From Leuconostoc lactis KCTC 3528 = DSM 20202 (GTDB lineage Bacteria; Bacillota; Bacilli; Lactobacillales; Lactobacillaceae), in NCBI RefSeq assembly GCF_014651235.1, contig NZ_BMWM01000003.1, forward strand, positions 1 to 64,000: a DNA stretch of 64,000 bases, given 5' to 3'. Shown one piece after another: positions 28,020 through 37,099 of this stretch; the stretch's first letter is position 1; each line of letters starts with the position of its first letter. A program made the translations under genes and the position numbers. The notes beneath the pieces were generated by a model, which ran no database searches, had not been told where the DNA came from, and saw nothing but the letters and a program-made list of their open reading frames with translations.

Positions 28020-29393
28020 TCACTTATGTGGCATGCGATCCCAGAAATCGGCTTTATTGACTTGGCGCGACCGGGCAATGCCCATAGCATGAGTCGGTAC
28101 ATCCGCCGTAATCGTTGAGCCAGCAGCCGTGATGGCTTCATCAGCAATTGTCACAGGCGCCACCAACTTCGTATTTGACCCAATAAAGGCACGATCACCA
28201 ACTGTGGTGTTAAACTTATTCACCCCATCATAATTCACAAAAATGGTACCCGCACCAATGTTAACTGATTCGCCAACATCGGCATTCCCGATATAAGTGA
28301 GGTGACCTGCTTTAGTGTTAGCCGCTAGTTTGGCTTGTTTAACTTCCACGAAGTTACCAACGTGAACCGCATCACCTAGTTCAGCCTTTGGTCGTAGGTG
28401 AGCATAAGGTCCGATTGTCGTACGATCTGCCAAAACGGCTGACTCAATATGTGATGCTGTAATCACGTTGTCATCGCCAATTTGACTATCTTCAATCCGT
28501 GAACCTTGAGTAATCACATTATTGTGACCAATCGTCGTGTGCCCTAAAATCGTCACACCACCTTCAACAATTGTATCTGCCCCGATGGTCACGTCAGCAT
28601 CAATATAAGTGTTAGCAGGATCAATTAACTCGACACCCGCCACCATTAAGCGATGATTAATCCGTTCATGCATCACCCGATTGGCAACAGCTAAGGCCAC
28701 ACGATCGTTAACACCCAGTGATTCTGTGAAATCATGCAACGTGTGTGCACCGATTTGGTGACCAGATTGGCGCAAAATATCCAACGTATCCGGCAAGTAA
28801 TATTCACCTTGCGCGTTGTTATTTTTCACTTGTGATAACGCTTCAAACAGCAACTGATTATCAAACACATAAACACCCGTATTAATTTCTTGAATACGAC
28901 GTTCTGTAACACTAGCGTCCTTTTGCTCAACAATCTTTAAAACCGTGTCGTCATCTGCACGTACAATACGCCCATAGCCAGTCGGATCATCAGCAATGGC
29001 GGTAAGTACGGTCACAGCATTTTTAGAATTTTGGTGTGTTTGAACAAATTCAGCCAACGTTTCTGGTCGAAACATTGGTGTATCACCTGACATAATCAAG
29101 GTCACGCCATGGTTATCACCAAGCTTAGCCTGCGCTTGCTGTACCGCATGTCCTGTCCCAAGTTGTTCTGTTTGTAGGACAAAATCACTGCGATCACCAA
29201 CATGTGCCTGAACACTCTCTGCACCCACACCAATTACTGTAATCGGCTTACTTTGCGTTAACGGTGCCACTGCATCTAAGACCCAGTCAATCATCGTCTT
29301 CCCAGCTACCCGATGCAATACTTTCGGTGTGGTTGACCGCATCCGTGAGCCGTGACCGGCTGCCAAAACTAATACATTTACGTCATCATTCAT
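28020..29393 (-). CDS. glmU: bifunctional GlcNAc-1-P uridyltransferase / GlcN-1-P acetyltransferase
   Basis: Makes UDP-GlcNAc for cell wall in two steps. The N-terminal Rossmann-like pyrophosphorylase has VLAAGHGSRMRSTTPKVLH and QLGTGHAVQQA. From residue ~250 the left-handed beta-helix of hexapeptide repeats begins (YIDADVTIGADTIVEGGVTILG). Acetyltransferase segment GNFVEVKQAKLAANTKAGHLTYIGNADVG is intact. 457 aa is usual. It follows purR by 6 nt, a common Firmicutes pairing. The SD is weak (GAGG about 12 nt away). Confidence 0.96.
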   Translation of the reverse strand: MNDDVNVLVLAAGHGSRMRSTTPKVLHRVAGKTMIDWVLDAVAPLTQSKPITVIGVGAESVQAHVGDRSDFVLQTEQLGTGHAVQQAQAKLGDNHGVTLIMSGDTPMFRPETLAEFVQTHQNSKNAVTVLTAIADDPTGYGRIVRADDDTVLKIVEQKDASVTERRIQEINTGVYVFDNQLLFEALSQVKNNNAQGEYYLPDTLDILRQSGHQIGAHTLHDFTESLGVNDRVALAVANRVMHERINHRLMVAGVELIDPANTYIDADVTIGADTIVEGGVTILGHTTIGHNNVITQGSRIEDSQIGDDNVITASHIESAVLADRTTIGPYAHLRPKAELGDAVHVGNFVEVKQAKLAANTKAGHLTYIGNADVGESVNIGAGTIFVNYDGVNKFNTTVGDRAFIGSNTKLVAPVTIADEAITAAGSTITADVPTHAMGIARSRQVNKADFWDRMPHK

Positions 29394-29399
29394 GAAAAA

Positions 29400-30233
29400 T
29401 TAAGCCTCGTGTTTATATATTTCTTCTAAATAGTTACCAGCAGTCACCAAAATTGGTGCCCCATTCTTCAGGTTCGTATCCACATGCAACAACGAGGTGA
29501 AGCGATCCAACAACCGTGTGGCTGAACGCCCTTCAGCAAAGACCGCTGTCCCAACGACAGTCCCGTCAAACTCACTGACCAGCGTCTGCATTCCTTGAAT
29601 CGTGCCGCCTGCCTTCATGAAGTCATCCACAATCAGCACCCGTGAACCCGTCCGTAATGAACGTCGTGACAATTCCATCTTTTCGACACGCTTAGATGAA
29701 CCCGTCAAATAGTTAACTGATACAGTTGGCCCTTCGGTTACTTTCGCATCATCACGCACAATCACAAACGGTACATTGAGTTGTTCAGCGACCGCCTGAG
29801 CTAACGGCACCCCTTTAGTGGCAGCAGTCATGACAGCATCAATATTTTCGCGTAAGTATTGCGTTGCAATTAAACGACCGGCTTGTCTTAAAATATCTGG
29901 CCGACCCAACAAATCAGACAAATAGACATAGCCACCTGGTAAAACACGCGTTTCATCATCAACATCTTGCCGAATTTGTTCAATAAATTCCTTGGCTTCC
30001 TCTTCCGTCATATAAGGGACAAAGCGTGCCCCACCAGCTGCACCAGGAACAGTTTCTAATAAGCCAGTGCCCCGTTCTTGGAACGTCCGCTTGATAATTG
30101 AAAGATCCTCAGAAATGGAAGATTTTGCTGAATCATAACGTTTGGCAAAATAAGACAAAGAAATCAATGTCCGTGGGCGTTCAAGCATGTAACGTGCCAT
30201 GTCAACCAGTCGATCAGAGCGGCGTGTTTTCAT
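29400..30233 (-). CDS. purR: purine operon repressor PurR
   Basis: PRPP-responsive regulator of purine genes. An N-terminal winged helix (residues 1-75, RSDRLVDMARYMLERPRTLISLSYFAKRY) precedes a phosphoribosyltransferase-type domain with the PRPP motif VLIVDDFMKAGGT. At 277 aa it is usual. A perfect PurBox (30317-30329) lies upstream, so it may regulate itself. In Lactococcus PurR is an activator; in Bacillus a repressor. The SD AAAGGAG is 37 nt from ATG across an 8-bp hairpin. Confidence 0.95.
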   Translation of the reverse strand: MKTRRSDRLVDMARYMLERPRTLISLSYFAKRYDSAKSSISEDLSIIKRTFQERGTGLLETVPGAAGGARFVPYMTEEEAKEFIEQIRQDVDDETRVLPGGYVYLSDLLGRPDILRQAGRLIATQYLRENIDAVMTAATKGVPLAQAVAEQLNVPFVIVRDDAKVTEGPTVSVNYLTGSSKRVEKMELSRRSLRTGSRVLIVDDFMKAGGTIQGMQTLVSEFDGTVVGTAVFAEGRSATRLLDRFTSLLHVDTNLKNGAPILVTAGNYLEEIYKHEA

Positions 30234-30277
30234 AATATATCGTTGTGCTAAAACAAACTTAGCACATATTCTCCTTT
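30234..30277 (-). promoter_or_regulatory. purR SD displaced by a hairpin
   Basis: AAAGGAG (30271-30277). A perfect 8-bp stem TGTGCTAA/TTAGCACA (30244-30251 with 30259-30266) with a 7-nt loop separates it from ATG. Looping out leaves 14 nt. A two-codon ATG-TGC-TAA overlaps the stem and is an alternative reading. Confidence 0.7.
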
Positions 30278-30316
30278 ATTAATATTTAACAATAATTATA
30301 ACATCAAAAGCGATCC

Positions 30317-30329
30317 AATGTTCGGTATT
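30317..30329 (-). promoter_or_regulatory. PurBox upstream of purR
   Basis: Minus-strand AATACCGAACATT matches the PurBox AWWWCCGAACWWT at all 13 positions. A TGT-TATAAT extended -10 follows about 20 nt downstream, so it is placed to control purR. Confidence 0.75.
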
Positions 30330-31120
30330 TAGGCATTCTTTTTGAATTGCCACACGGAGGTCAAATAAATGATCACCTCAATCATGGCAATAAAGAAGCT
30401 CGTCGGCAAGTTGGTAAGATACGCCAACGTCAAGCCTGACCAAGTGCCAAACAAGGCAAACACAATCGCCAGCCCAATCAAGCGTACTGTCGTTGTCACA
30501 TAATACTTGGCACTCGCAGCTGGTAGCGTGACCAAAACAAAAATCAAAAGTGACCCGACGAGTTGTGATGAAATGCTGACAGACAGCGCAATCGTAATCA
30601 GAAAAATATAACGGACTGCTTTTTGACGACGTGTTTGCAAAAACATGCCCGCTTCGTCAAAAGCGAGTTGTCGTAAGGCGCGGTAATTAAACAATAAGAC
30701 CACGATGACAAAAACAGCCAACGCCAGCAATAACCACAAATCTTGCCGACTAATACCTAGCACTGAGCCAAATAAAATACCTGTCGCGGCCGTTGTACTC
30801 GTATGCCCTAAGGCTAAAAAGAGAATCCCCAAGCCAATGGCTAATGCCGATATGGCACTAGTGACATTATCTCGCTTCGTGTAACCGGACTCCAAGGCCC
30901 CAATGGCTAATGATGAAACACTGGTTGCAGCCATCATCCCTAACAACGCTGGCCAACCAATAAACAAACCAAAGGCCGCACCCGCAAAGGCAATTTCACT
31001 TAAACTATGTGTCAGAAAGGCATAATTTCGCGCCACGACAAACGTGCCAACGATTCCAGCAACAATACTAACGACTGTGCCAGCCATAAACGCATTTTGC
31101 ATAAAATCATAATTGAACAT
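30329..31120 (-). CDS. adcB: metal (Zn/Mn) ABC transporter permease
   Basis: ABC-3 family membrane permease for Zn2+ or Mn2+, with about eight hydrophobic spans (MAGTVVSIVAGIVGTFVVARNYAFLTHSLSEIAFAGAA is typical). The start is ATG 31120 (MFNYDF), 6 nt after GAGG; ATG 31123 is possible. It overlaps the ATPase gene by 14 bp. Metal choice between Zn and Mn is not readable. 263 aa. Confidence 0.88.
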   Translation of the reverse strand: MFNYDFMQNAFMAGTVVSIVAGIVGTFVVARNYAFLTHSLSEIAFAGAAFGLFIGWPALLGMMAATSVSSLAIGALESGYTKRDNVTSAISALAIGLGILFLALGHTSTTAATGILFGSVLGISRQDLWLLLALAVFVIVVLLFNYRALRQLAFDEAGMFLQTRRQKAVRYIFLITIALSVSISSQLVGSLLIFVLVTLPAASAKYYVTTTVRLIGLAIVFALFGTWSGLTLAYLTNLPTSFFIAMIEVIIYLTSVWQFKKNA

Positions 31121-31829
31121 CATGTACCTCATTTTCTTCATGCACGTGCGCTTCATGCATATGCGTCATTTGCTTCGTCAAGGCTTGTAAGGCTACTTTA
31201 TCGCCCTGCGTCACCCGGCCATTTTCAAACAACAGATAGCCATCAGCAAACTGTGAAATTAACTTCAATTCATGCGTAATAAATAGAATGGTCAATTGCT
31301 GCTCTTTTTGTAACTGTTGCACGGTTTTAAGCAATTGTACCTTGTGTTCGTGATCCAGACTCGCTGTTGACTCATCAAGGATTAATAAATCAGGTTGTTG
31401 AACTAACGCTTGGGCCACAAAAACGCGTTGCTTTTGGCCACCTGAAACCAACCCCGATCGTTGGTCAGCAATTGCCAACAAATCCATCCGTGACAGCGCT
31501 GCCTGAATGGCTTGTTTTTCTTTGGTATTCCACCACAAACGCCAACCACGGTTAAAAGTCAGGCCAACGAATTCAGAAATTTGCAAAGGATAGTCACGGG
31601 TAATATCTCGAAACTGCGGGACAAAACCAATCCGCTTTACTTGTCGTGATAATTGCCCAACCGTTTGGACATTTTGACCAATGAGTGCTTTCACAAAACT
31701 GGTCTTGCCCGCACCATTTTCGCCCAAAATGGCAAAAAAACGACCGGCCGGAATGTCGATATTTGCGTCTGAAAAAATAACTTTTTCACCATAACGCACG
31801 CCAAAATCTTTTGTTTCAATGATGCCCAT
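31107..31829 (-). CDS. adcC: metal ABC transporter ATP-binding protein with His-rich tail
   Basis: ATPase of the Zn/Mn importer. Walker A GENGAGKTS, signature VSGGQKQRV, and Walker B LLILDESTASLD. The last ~20 residues are His-rich (THMHEAHVHEENEVH), a likely metal-binding tail as in some ZnuC proteins, which favours zinc. The start is ATG 31829 with GGTGG upstream; its A is shared with the TAA stop of the preceding gene (TAATG). Confidence 0.92.
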   Translation of the reverse strand: MGIIETKDFGVRYGEKVIFSDANIDIPAGRFFAILGENGAGKTSFVKALIGQNVQTVGQLSRQVKRIGFVPQFRDITRDYPLQISEFVGLTFNRGWRLWWNTKEKQAIQAALSRMDLLAIADQRSGLVSGGQKQRVFVAQALVQQPDLLILDESTASLDHEHKVQLLKTVQQLQKEQQLTILFITHELKLISQFADGYLLFENGRVTQGDKVALQALTKQMTHMHEAHVHEENEVHDVQL

Positions 31830-32683
31830 TATTTTCCACCCTCTACTGGTTTTAGTGCTGCTTGTAATTGGTTCACAAAATTGAGTTGCCAATCCCATAC
31901 TTTTTCGCCTGCTGGCAAAACTTGATTAAAAGTAATGATCGGCACTTGATATTGCGCCGCTAACTGCATGACGCGTTGATCTTGCTCAGATTGATCTTGA
32001 CTGGCGGTCAACACAAAGCGAATGGTATGATCCTGCATTTTTTTCGCTAACGTATCGAAATCAGCCGTCGTAGCAGATGCCAAATCTTGCTGTACTGGCT
32101 GATAACCCAGTTGGGTCATAAAGACCTGATGCGCGTGATTTGTGGCTAAATACTGAACATTTTTTTCCGCCTGTAAACGCGCAATCCCATCGGCTAACGG
32201 TTGTGTTTGTGCCAATAACTGCTGACTTTGTCGAATATAAAAATCCCGATTTTGTGGATCCAAATCACTTAAAAGATCCGATAGGCGGGAAATGGTTTGC
32301 AAAATAACTTGGGGACTCAACCAGTAATTGTTAGCGTCTGGTCCTTGAAAACTATCACTGGCGACTAAAATTTTAGAACGTAAATGTAATTTCTGCCGTT
32401 GGGTGAGTAGTGGGCTAGCATGATTATCAGTTAGGACAACCTCTGCACCCTTAAATTGTTTTTGTTGTTGCGACGTTGTCAATTTACCATCTAAAACGGT
32501 CACGCGGCCATCCTCTGCAACAATGGCTTTAGCCAACTGTTGGTAAGCAATTCGATCGGTAACAATCTGAACTGGACTATGTTTGGGTCCCGATGACGGC
32601 ACCGTCGTTTTTAAAATAATTAAACAGATTCCCAGCGGAATCAGTAGTAAGGTCAAAATGGCATAAAATGCTTGTTTGTTCAT
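31829..32683 (-). CDS. divergent metal-binding ABC substrate protein (ZnuA/TroA-like)
   Basis: Predicted substrate-binding protein of the metal importer. A single N-terminal membrane segment (residues ~5-25) contains Cys19 in LGIC, a poor lipobox, so anchoring may be by an uncleaved helix. The fold resembles TroA, but the metal ligands are altered. The usual DPHxW segment reads DANNYWLSP, and the last acidic ligand motif reads FNQVLP. The conserved His in NHAHQVF and TDNHASP remain. There is no His-rich loop. It may bind metal differently or another ligand. SD is weak. Confidence 0.72.
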   Translation of the reverse strand: MNKQAFYAILTLLLIPLGICLIILKTTVPSSGPKHSPVQIVTDRIAYQQLAKAIVAEDGRVTVLDGKLTTSQQQKQFKGAEVVLTDNHASPLLTQRQKLHLRSKILVASDSFQGPDANNYWLSPQVILQTISRLSDLLSDLDPQNRDFYIRQSQQLLAQTQPLADGIARLQAEKNVQYLATNHAHQVFMTQLGYQPVQQDLASATTADFDTLAKKMQDHTIRFVLTASQDQSEQDQRVMQLAAQYQVPIITFNQVLPAGEKVWDWQLNFVNQLQAALKPVEGGK

Positions 32684-32703
32684 CGTAATATTTTCTCATC
32701 ACT

Positions 32704-32729
32704 ACAAAAAAAGCCCATACGGGCATTTT
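32704..32729 (-). terminator. veg terminator
   Basis: GCCC-GTAT-GGGC stem (32713-32724) extended by A/T pairs, with seven Ts on the minus strand. Confidence 0.7.
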
Positions 32730-32731
32730 GT

Positions 32732-32965
32732 TTAATCGGCAAATGTAATGTTAATGTTATTGGTTAAGATGTCGGTATAACTATAAGATGCGCGTTCAAA
32801 ATTCGCATTTTCATCTAATTCCACGACAAACAGTGATGGAAAAGTCGACCGTAACACACCACTACGCTCAGTGATTTTCTTACGGCCAGCTTGAGCCACA
32901 ACCGTCACTTCTTCTCCGACATGGGCATCAAGCTCAGTTTTGATGTCTTGTAAACTACTTGGCAT
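32732..32965 (-). CDS. veg: Veg family protein
   Basis: Small conserved Firmicutes protein; in Bacillus Veg affects biofilm gene expression, mechanism unclear. The 77-aa sequence has the family pattern: SLQDIKTELDAHVGEEVTVVAQAGRKK, RSGVLRSTFPSLFVVELD. SD AAAGGTGG. It lies downstream of rsmA, the standard Bacillus order. Confidence 0.9.
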   Translation of the reverse strand: MPSSLQDIKTELDAHVGEEVTVVAQAGRKKITERSGVLRSTFPSLFVVELDENANFERASYSYTDILTNNINITFAD

Positions 32966-33068
32966 TTTTATACCACCTTTCGTGAAAAACTTAACTCATT
33001 TTAGCACGAAACACGCGCAATTGCAAATTATACTGTATATTACACGTAATAATCGAAAAAATATACGT

Positions 33069-33956
33069 TTATTGTGTTAACCCAAAAGCGCGCAAAGCCA
33101 AATACAACTGTGTAAACTGAGTTAAATCAAGCCGTTCGGCACGAACAGATGGTGCAATGTCAGCGGCCGTCAAGGCGGCCGTTATTTTTTCTTTTGCTTC
33201 AGCATCTTTGCCGTAAGTTTGCAGCATGTTGTTCCAAAGACTCTTGCGTCGGTGTGAAAAGCTCCCTTTGATCACACCGAAAAGGCGTTCTGGCTGATCA
33301 ACTACTATTTCTGGTGTGTGTGGTGTGAGCTTCACAACGGCTGAATCGACATTTGGTGATGGGTTAAATGATGTTGCCGGCACATTAATGGCTAGGGTTG
33401 CTTGGGCAAAATAGGCGACCGTCAAAGTCAACACACCATATGCCTTTGTCCCGACCGCCGCGTTTAAGCGATCGGCGACTTCACGTTGCATCATCACGAC
33501 AATATTATCCCACGCAATGTTAGACCGCAGTAACTGCATCAAAATTGGCGTGGTGATGTAATAAGGTAAGTTTGCGACAACTTTCACCCGCGCCCCGACA
33601 CCAAATTCAGTTGCAATCATTTGCGCGAGATCAACTTTTAAAATATCTTGTTCAACGACTGTCACATTATGATAGGGTTGCAACGTTTCCGCTAACACCG
33701 CCACCATTTGTGGGTCAATTTCAAACGCCAGAACGCGTTTTGCACGACGGGCAAGTTGTTCCGTCAGCGCCCCAATTCCTGGCCCGATTTCAATCACATA
33801 ATCATCAGCTGTAATTTCAGCAGTATCGACGATACCATGTAATACCGATAAATCCGTTAAAAAATTCTGTCCAAACTTTTTCTTAGCATGGAGCCCATAT
33901 TGTGTCAAAATCGCTTGGGTACGGGTTGGGTTTGCAATATCAATTGTCTCTGCCAT
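33069..33956 (-). CDS. rsmA: 16S rRNA dimethyladenosine transferase
   Basis: Dimethylates two adjacent adenosines near the 3' end of 16S rRNA. Motifs: KKKFGQNFL, VIEIGPGIGALTEQLA (SAM), VVANLPYYITTPILMQLL (catalytic NLPY), and C-terminal FSHRRKSLWNNM. The start is ATG 33956 (MAETIDIAN), with AAAGGA 9 nt upstream. It overlaps rnmV by 17 bp. About 295 aa. Part of tatD-rnmV-rsmA. Confidence 0.96.
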   Translation of the reverse strand: MAETIDIANPTRTQAILTQYGLHAKKKFGQNFLTDLSVLHGIVDTAEITADDYVIEIGPGIGALTEQLARRAKRVLAFEIDPQMVAVLAETLQPYHNVTVVEQDILKVDLAQMIATEFGVGARVKVVANLPYYITTPILMQLLRSNIAWDNIVVMMQREVADRLNAAVGTKAYGVLTLTVAYFAQATLAINVPATSFNPSPNVDSAVVKLTPHTPEIVVDQPERLFGVIKGSFSHRRKSLWNNMLQTYGKDAEAKEKITAALTAADIAPSVRAERLDLTQFTQLYLALRAFGLTQ

Positions 33957-34521
33957 GTTCTTGTGTCCTTTGTAGTGCTGCGCGTATTTGGTTTTGTGTA
34001 ATGCCAAATTGGTGCAAGCGTTTCATGAGTTGTTTACCGTTAGTATAGCCAATATGTAGGGCCTCACCAAGTATTTGCCGCTGTAACCGTGCCTGTGGGC
34101 CACTTAATAACCCGTGTTGTAACAGAAAATGTTGATCCACATCACTGGTTTGTGCCACTTTCGGTGTCATCACTTGTGCCAAAGCGGCACGTAACACTGC
34201 TGGTTCGGCATGCTCGACGCCCAGTGACTTATGCGGATTATCTTTTGCCGCCCGAGCTGCAGCTTGCGTAATATAAGCCTGCTTAGCGTCAGGGACATGC
34301 GCCGACATGATTTGTCGAATCCGCTGCCCATTATAATCTGGATCGGTCAAAATAATCACCCCACGGGTTTCAGCCGCGTGTTTAGCGCGCATGATGGCAT
34401 CGGGTGTCACGGCACTGCCACCCGTTTCAATGGTGTCAGCAATCACTGCCCGCGCCAAATTTTGTGTATCCGACCGCCCCTCAACTACAATCATTTCGTT
34501 GATTTTTGGTTTGTCAGTCAT
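33940..34521 (-). CDS. rnmV: ribonuclease M5
   Basis: Toprim-domain nuclease that matures 5S rRNA. Toprim signatures: IVVEGRSDTQNL (Glu) and ILTDPDYNGQRIR (DxD). 193 aa, in the usual range. The start overlaps the tatD stop (8 bp) and no SD is apparent, so it probably depends on translational coupling. Confidence 0.94.
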   Translation of the reverse strand: MTDKPKINEMIVVEGRSDTQNLARAVIADTIETGGSAVTPDAIMRAKHAAETRGVIILTDPDYNGQRIRQIMSAHVPDAKQAYITQAAARAAKDNPHKSLGVEHAEPAVLRAALAQVMTPKVAQTSDVDQHFLLQHGLLSGPQARLQRQILGEALHIGYTNGKQLMKRLHQFGITQNQIRAALQRTQEHGRDN

Positions 34522-35311
34522 GATTTAAAAAGAGACGATGCGCATTGGTACGCGTGATTTCCGTCAATGCTTTAGGGGTCATATCAAGCGTTTCCGCTAA
34601 TGAATCCAAGACATACTTAACGAAAGCAGGTTCGTTATCCTTACCTCGGAATGGCGTTGGTGCCAAATAAGGCGCATCTGTTTCAACAAGCACTCGTTCA
34701 AGTGGTACCGCTTTGGCCGCTTCACGCACTTCTTCTGCTTTTTTGAAGGTCACAACCCCACTAAATGAGATATGCATCCCCAAGTCAACAAACGCTAGCG
34801 CTTGTTCAGGCGTACCAGAAAAACTATGCATCACACCTTTTGTCACGCCGCTAGCCTTCAACATGGCATACACATCATCAAATGCCTCACGGTTGTGGAT
34901 AATAACGGGTAGATGATACTTTTTTGCCAAAGCAAGATGCGTTTCAAATGCTTGCTTTTGGACATCATGGGGTGCTGTTTCCCAGTAGTAATCTAGCCCT
35001 GTTTCCCCAACACCAACCACTTTGTCTGCTTGTAATTGTGCTTCAAGCGTTTGTGCAGCTGCTGCGTCAAAGTCAACCGTATCTTCGGGTTGGAAACCTA
35101 ATACCGCATAAATATTATCATGCGCTTGGGCGATTTCTAAGGCACGGGCGTTACCCACTGCATCATAACCCACAATGTTCATTTCCATAACCCGGAATTC
35201 ATTGGCACGGCAAATATAAGCAGGCACATCGTGAAACAACTTATCATCATTAAGATGCGTGTGTGTATCGTAACTGTCAGCCGGCGTTTTGGTTAAATCA
35301 TAAATTGCCAT
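34514..35311 (-). CDS. tatD: TatD-family metal-dependent DNase
   Basis: Mg-dependent deoxyribonuclease of the amidohydrolase fold. Metal ligands visible: YDTHTHLNDD (HxH), VGVGETGLDYYW (Glu), PVIIHNREAF (His), GVMHSFSGT (His), and VETDAPYLAP (Asp). 265 aa. Its GGAGG SD is 39 nt upstream of ATG, separated by two hairpins. That SD could also serve a 15-codon overlapping ORF starting at 35345. Confidence 0.93.
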   Translation of the reverse strand: MAIYDLTKTPADSYDTHTHLNDDKLFHDVPAYICRANEFRVMEMNIVGYDAVGNARALEIAQAHDNIYAVLGFQPEDTVDFDAAAAQTLEAQLQADKVVGVGETGLDYYWETAPHDVQKQAFETHLALAKKYHLPVIIHNREAFDDVYAMLKASGVTKGVMHSFSGTPEQALAFVDLGMHISFSGVVTFKKAEEVREAAKAVPLERVLVETDAPYLAPTPFRGKDNEPAFVKYVLDSLAETLDMTPKALTEITRTNAHRLFLNHD

Positions 35312-35355
35312 TTTCTATTTGGACATTGTCCCGAAAGGATAACATCCTTTCCTCC
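35312..35355 (-). promoter_or_regulatory. tatD SD displaced by two hairpins
   Basis: GGAGG (35351-35355) abuts a 7-bp stem (35334-35340 with 35344-35350). A second GGAC/GTCC stem (35321-35324 with 35328-35331) follows. Residual spacing to ATG is about 11 nt. Confidence 0.6.
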
Positions 35356-35403
35356 ATTCTTTTGTCGTCTCGTCATCATGACCCAATAATTGTTTTTAAG
35401 AAA

Positions 35404-35424
35404 AAAAGCCGCCAAGCGACTTTT
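35404..35424 (-). terminator. nusB terminator
   Basis: 9-bp stem with one G-U pair (35404-35412 with 35416-35424) and a seven-T tail on the minus strand. Confidence 0.8.
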
Positions 35425-35430
35425 AACGAT

Positions 35431-35847
35431 CTAATCGACCTTGGGTGTATCAGTTGGCGCAAAATGCTTTAACAACCCGTTAACAAACTTACGGTCGTCT
35501 TCATCAGCAAATGTTTTAGCCAAAATTAATGCTTCATCAATCGCTACCTTATAAGGTACCAGTTGATTGTTTAATTCATAAATGGCCAAGCGCAAAATCA
35601 CAAGATCTGCTTTGTTGATACGATTAATTGCCCAACCAGTAGACAAATGGGCCGTAATATGCGCATCAAGATCTGCTTTTGTCCCCAAAACACCATTAAC
35701 AAGGCGTGGCAAATAATCATCGTAGTCCTTACCATCTAAGACGATATCGTAAAGATTGTCAATGTTATTACTCTTAGGATCTTTTTCAAGGGCAAACAGC
35801 ACCTGAAAAGCTGCTTGACGTGACTCATGTCGTGATAAATTCGCCAT
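35431..35847 (-). CDS. nusB: transcription antitermination factor NusB
   Basis: RNA-binding component of rRNA antitermination. All-helical 138-aa protein with SRHESRQAAFQVLFALE, LVNGVLGTKADLDAHI, WAINRINKADLVILRLAIYEL and AIDEALILAKTFADEDDRKFVNGLL. It overlaps the asp23-like stop by one base and follows the efp-asp23 gene order common in lactobacilli. Confidence 0.96.
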   Translation of the reverse strand: MANLSRHESRQAAFQVLFALEKDPKSNNIDNLYDIVLDGKDYDDYLPRLVNGVLGTKADLDAHITAHLSTGWAINRINKADLVILRLAIYELNNQLVPYKVAIDEALILAKTFADEDDRKFVNGLLKHFAPTDTPKVD

Positions 35848-36308
35848 TAATCGGCCACCTCAGTTGTTTCTGTTTCACCAAATAGATTATCTGGATCAAA
35901 TTGATTGGATACTTTTTCTGGCACAATCCCACTCACGTGGACATTTGTTTGTACAACATTTAAGTCTGTCATGGATGTGATTTGAGATTGAATGGCATTT
36001 TGAATGTCAAGCGCAACCTTTGGCACAGCCACACCATATTGCAAAAACACATAAGCATCAATCATCAAACCGGCGTCAGTTTGTGTTAATTCGACACCCT
36101 TACCACGTGCATTTGAACCAAAGGCGTTCGTAAAGTGATCTGACAACTTACCACGCATTGAGTAAACACCTGGTACTTCTTGCGTTGCAATTTGTGCAAT
36201 CACTTCAATGACTTCTGGCGTCACTTGTGTTGTCCCCGCAACAGTATGTTGCGTTGCTAAAATAATATTCTTTGTAGCTTGCTTGCTACGCTTAATTTCT
36301 CTGGCCAT
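35847..36308 (-). CDS. Asp23/Gls24 family envelope stress protein
   Basis: Asp23-family proteins bind the membrane via AmaP partners and relate to alkaline/cell-wall stress. The 153-aa sequence shows the family body: TPEVIEVIAQIATQEVPGVYSMRGKL, VDAYVFLQYGVAVPKVALDIQNAI. It is the YqhY-like member found between efp and nusB. Good SD (CGAGGATG). Confidence 0.92.
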   Translation of the reverse strand: MAREIKRSKQATKNIILATQHTVAGTTQVTPEVIEVIAQIATQEVPGVYSMRGKLSDHFTNAFGSNARGKGVELTQTDAGLMIDAYVFLQYGVAVPKVALDIQNAIQSQITSMTDLNVVQTNVHVSGIVPEKVSNQFDPDNLFGETETTEVAD

Positions 36309-36338
36309 GATGTCATCCTCGAAAATATTTTTTAAAAT

Positions 36339-36363
36339 AAAAAGTTCCCCTAGGGAACTTTTT
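36339..36363 (-). terminator. efp terminator
   Basis: 11-bp stem (36339-36349 with 36353-36363) with T-rich tail. Confidence 0.82.
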
Positions 36364-36456
36364 ATCTGTGTTCCCTACAACACGCAGCCACTGGATAACA
36401 TGACAACAATTGTGCCGTGTTAGCACCATCAGCTTGTGTTAGTTCACACTTTGTAA

Positions 36457-37017
36457 TTAGGCACGGCCCTTATATGAACCGTCTTCAGTATTAACGATGA
36501 TTGTTTCACCTTCGTTAATAAAGTCAGGCACAGTAATTGTTGCCCCAGTTTCAACTGTTGCTGGCTTACCTGAACCAGTTGCTGTCGCACCCTTGATGCC
36601 TGGTTGTGTTTCCGTTACCTTCAAAGCAACTGTTGATGGCAATTCAGCACCCAAAATTTCGTTACCAAACATTGTGATCTTAACTTCCATACCTTCAAGC
36701 AAGAACTTCAAAGCAGCTTCGATCTTGTCATCTGGCAAGTTAATTTGTTCGTAAGTTTCAACATCCATGAAGACACGACCATTGTTTTCAGCAAACAAGT
36801 AAGACATTGGACGTGTTGTGATATCAGCTTGTTCGAACTTATCACCAGGACGGAAAGTCACTTCGTTCACAGCGCCTGTACGCAAGTTCTTCAACTTTGA
36901 GCGGACAAATGCGCCACCCTTTCCTGGCTTAACGTGCTGGAAATCCAAAACGCGCCAAATTGAGTTTGAATACTCAATTGTCAAACCATTCTTTAAATCA
37001 TTCATGCCAATTGCCAT
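36457..37017 (-). CDS. efp: translation elongation factor P
   Basis: Relieves ribosome stalling at polyproline. Three beta domains: [44 protein letters not shown]-type N-domain, whose loop PGKGGAF carries the modifiable Lys, then the OB domain and the C-terminal GSYKGRA. Start ATG 37017, GAGG upstream; ATG 37023 is the alternative. 186 aa. An extended -10 (TGG-TATAAT) lies at about 37053-37061. Confidence 0.96.
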   Translation of the reverse strand: MAIGMNDLKNGLTIEYSNSIWRVLDFQHVKPGKGGAFVRSKLKNLRTGAVNEVTFRPGDKFEQADITTRPMSYLFAENNGRVFMDVETYEQINLPDDKIEAALKFLLEGMEVKITMFGNEILGAELPSTVALKVTETQPGIKGATATGSGKPATVETGATITVPDFINEGETIIVNTEDGSYKGRA

Positions 37018-37099
37018 GATCAATATCCTCTTTTATAAATAATTTAGTTTATTATACCAGAAAACCGCCTATGATGCAGTCTTCATACAAAATAAAATT

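Noticed and set aside
32684-32700. Leaderless promoter for the metal-binding protein gene
   Set aside because: The hexamer GAAAAT is poor and a weak SD is present; not convincing.
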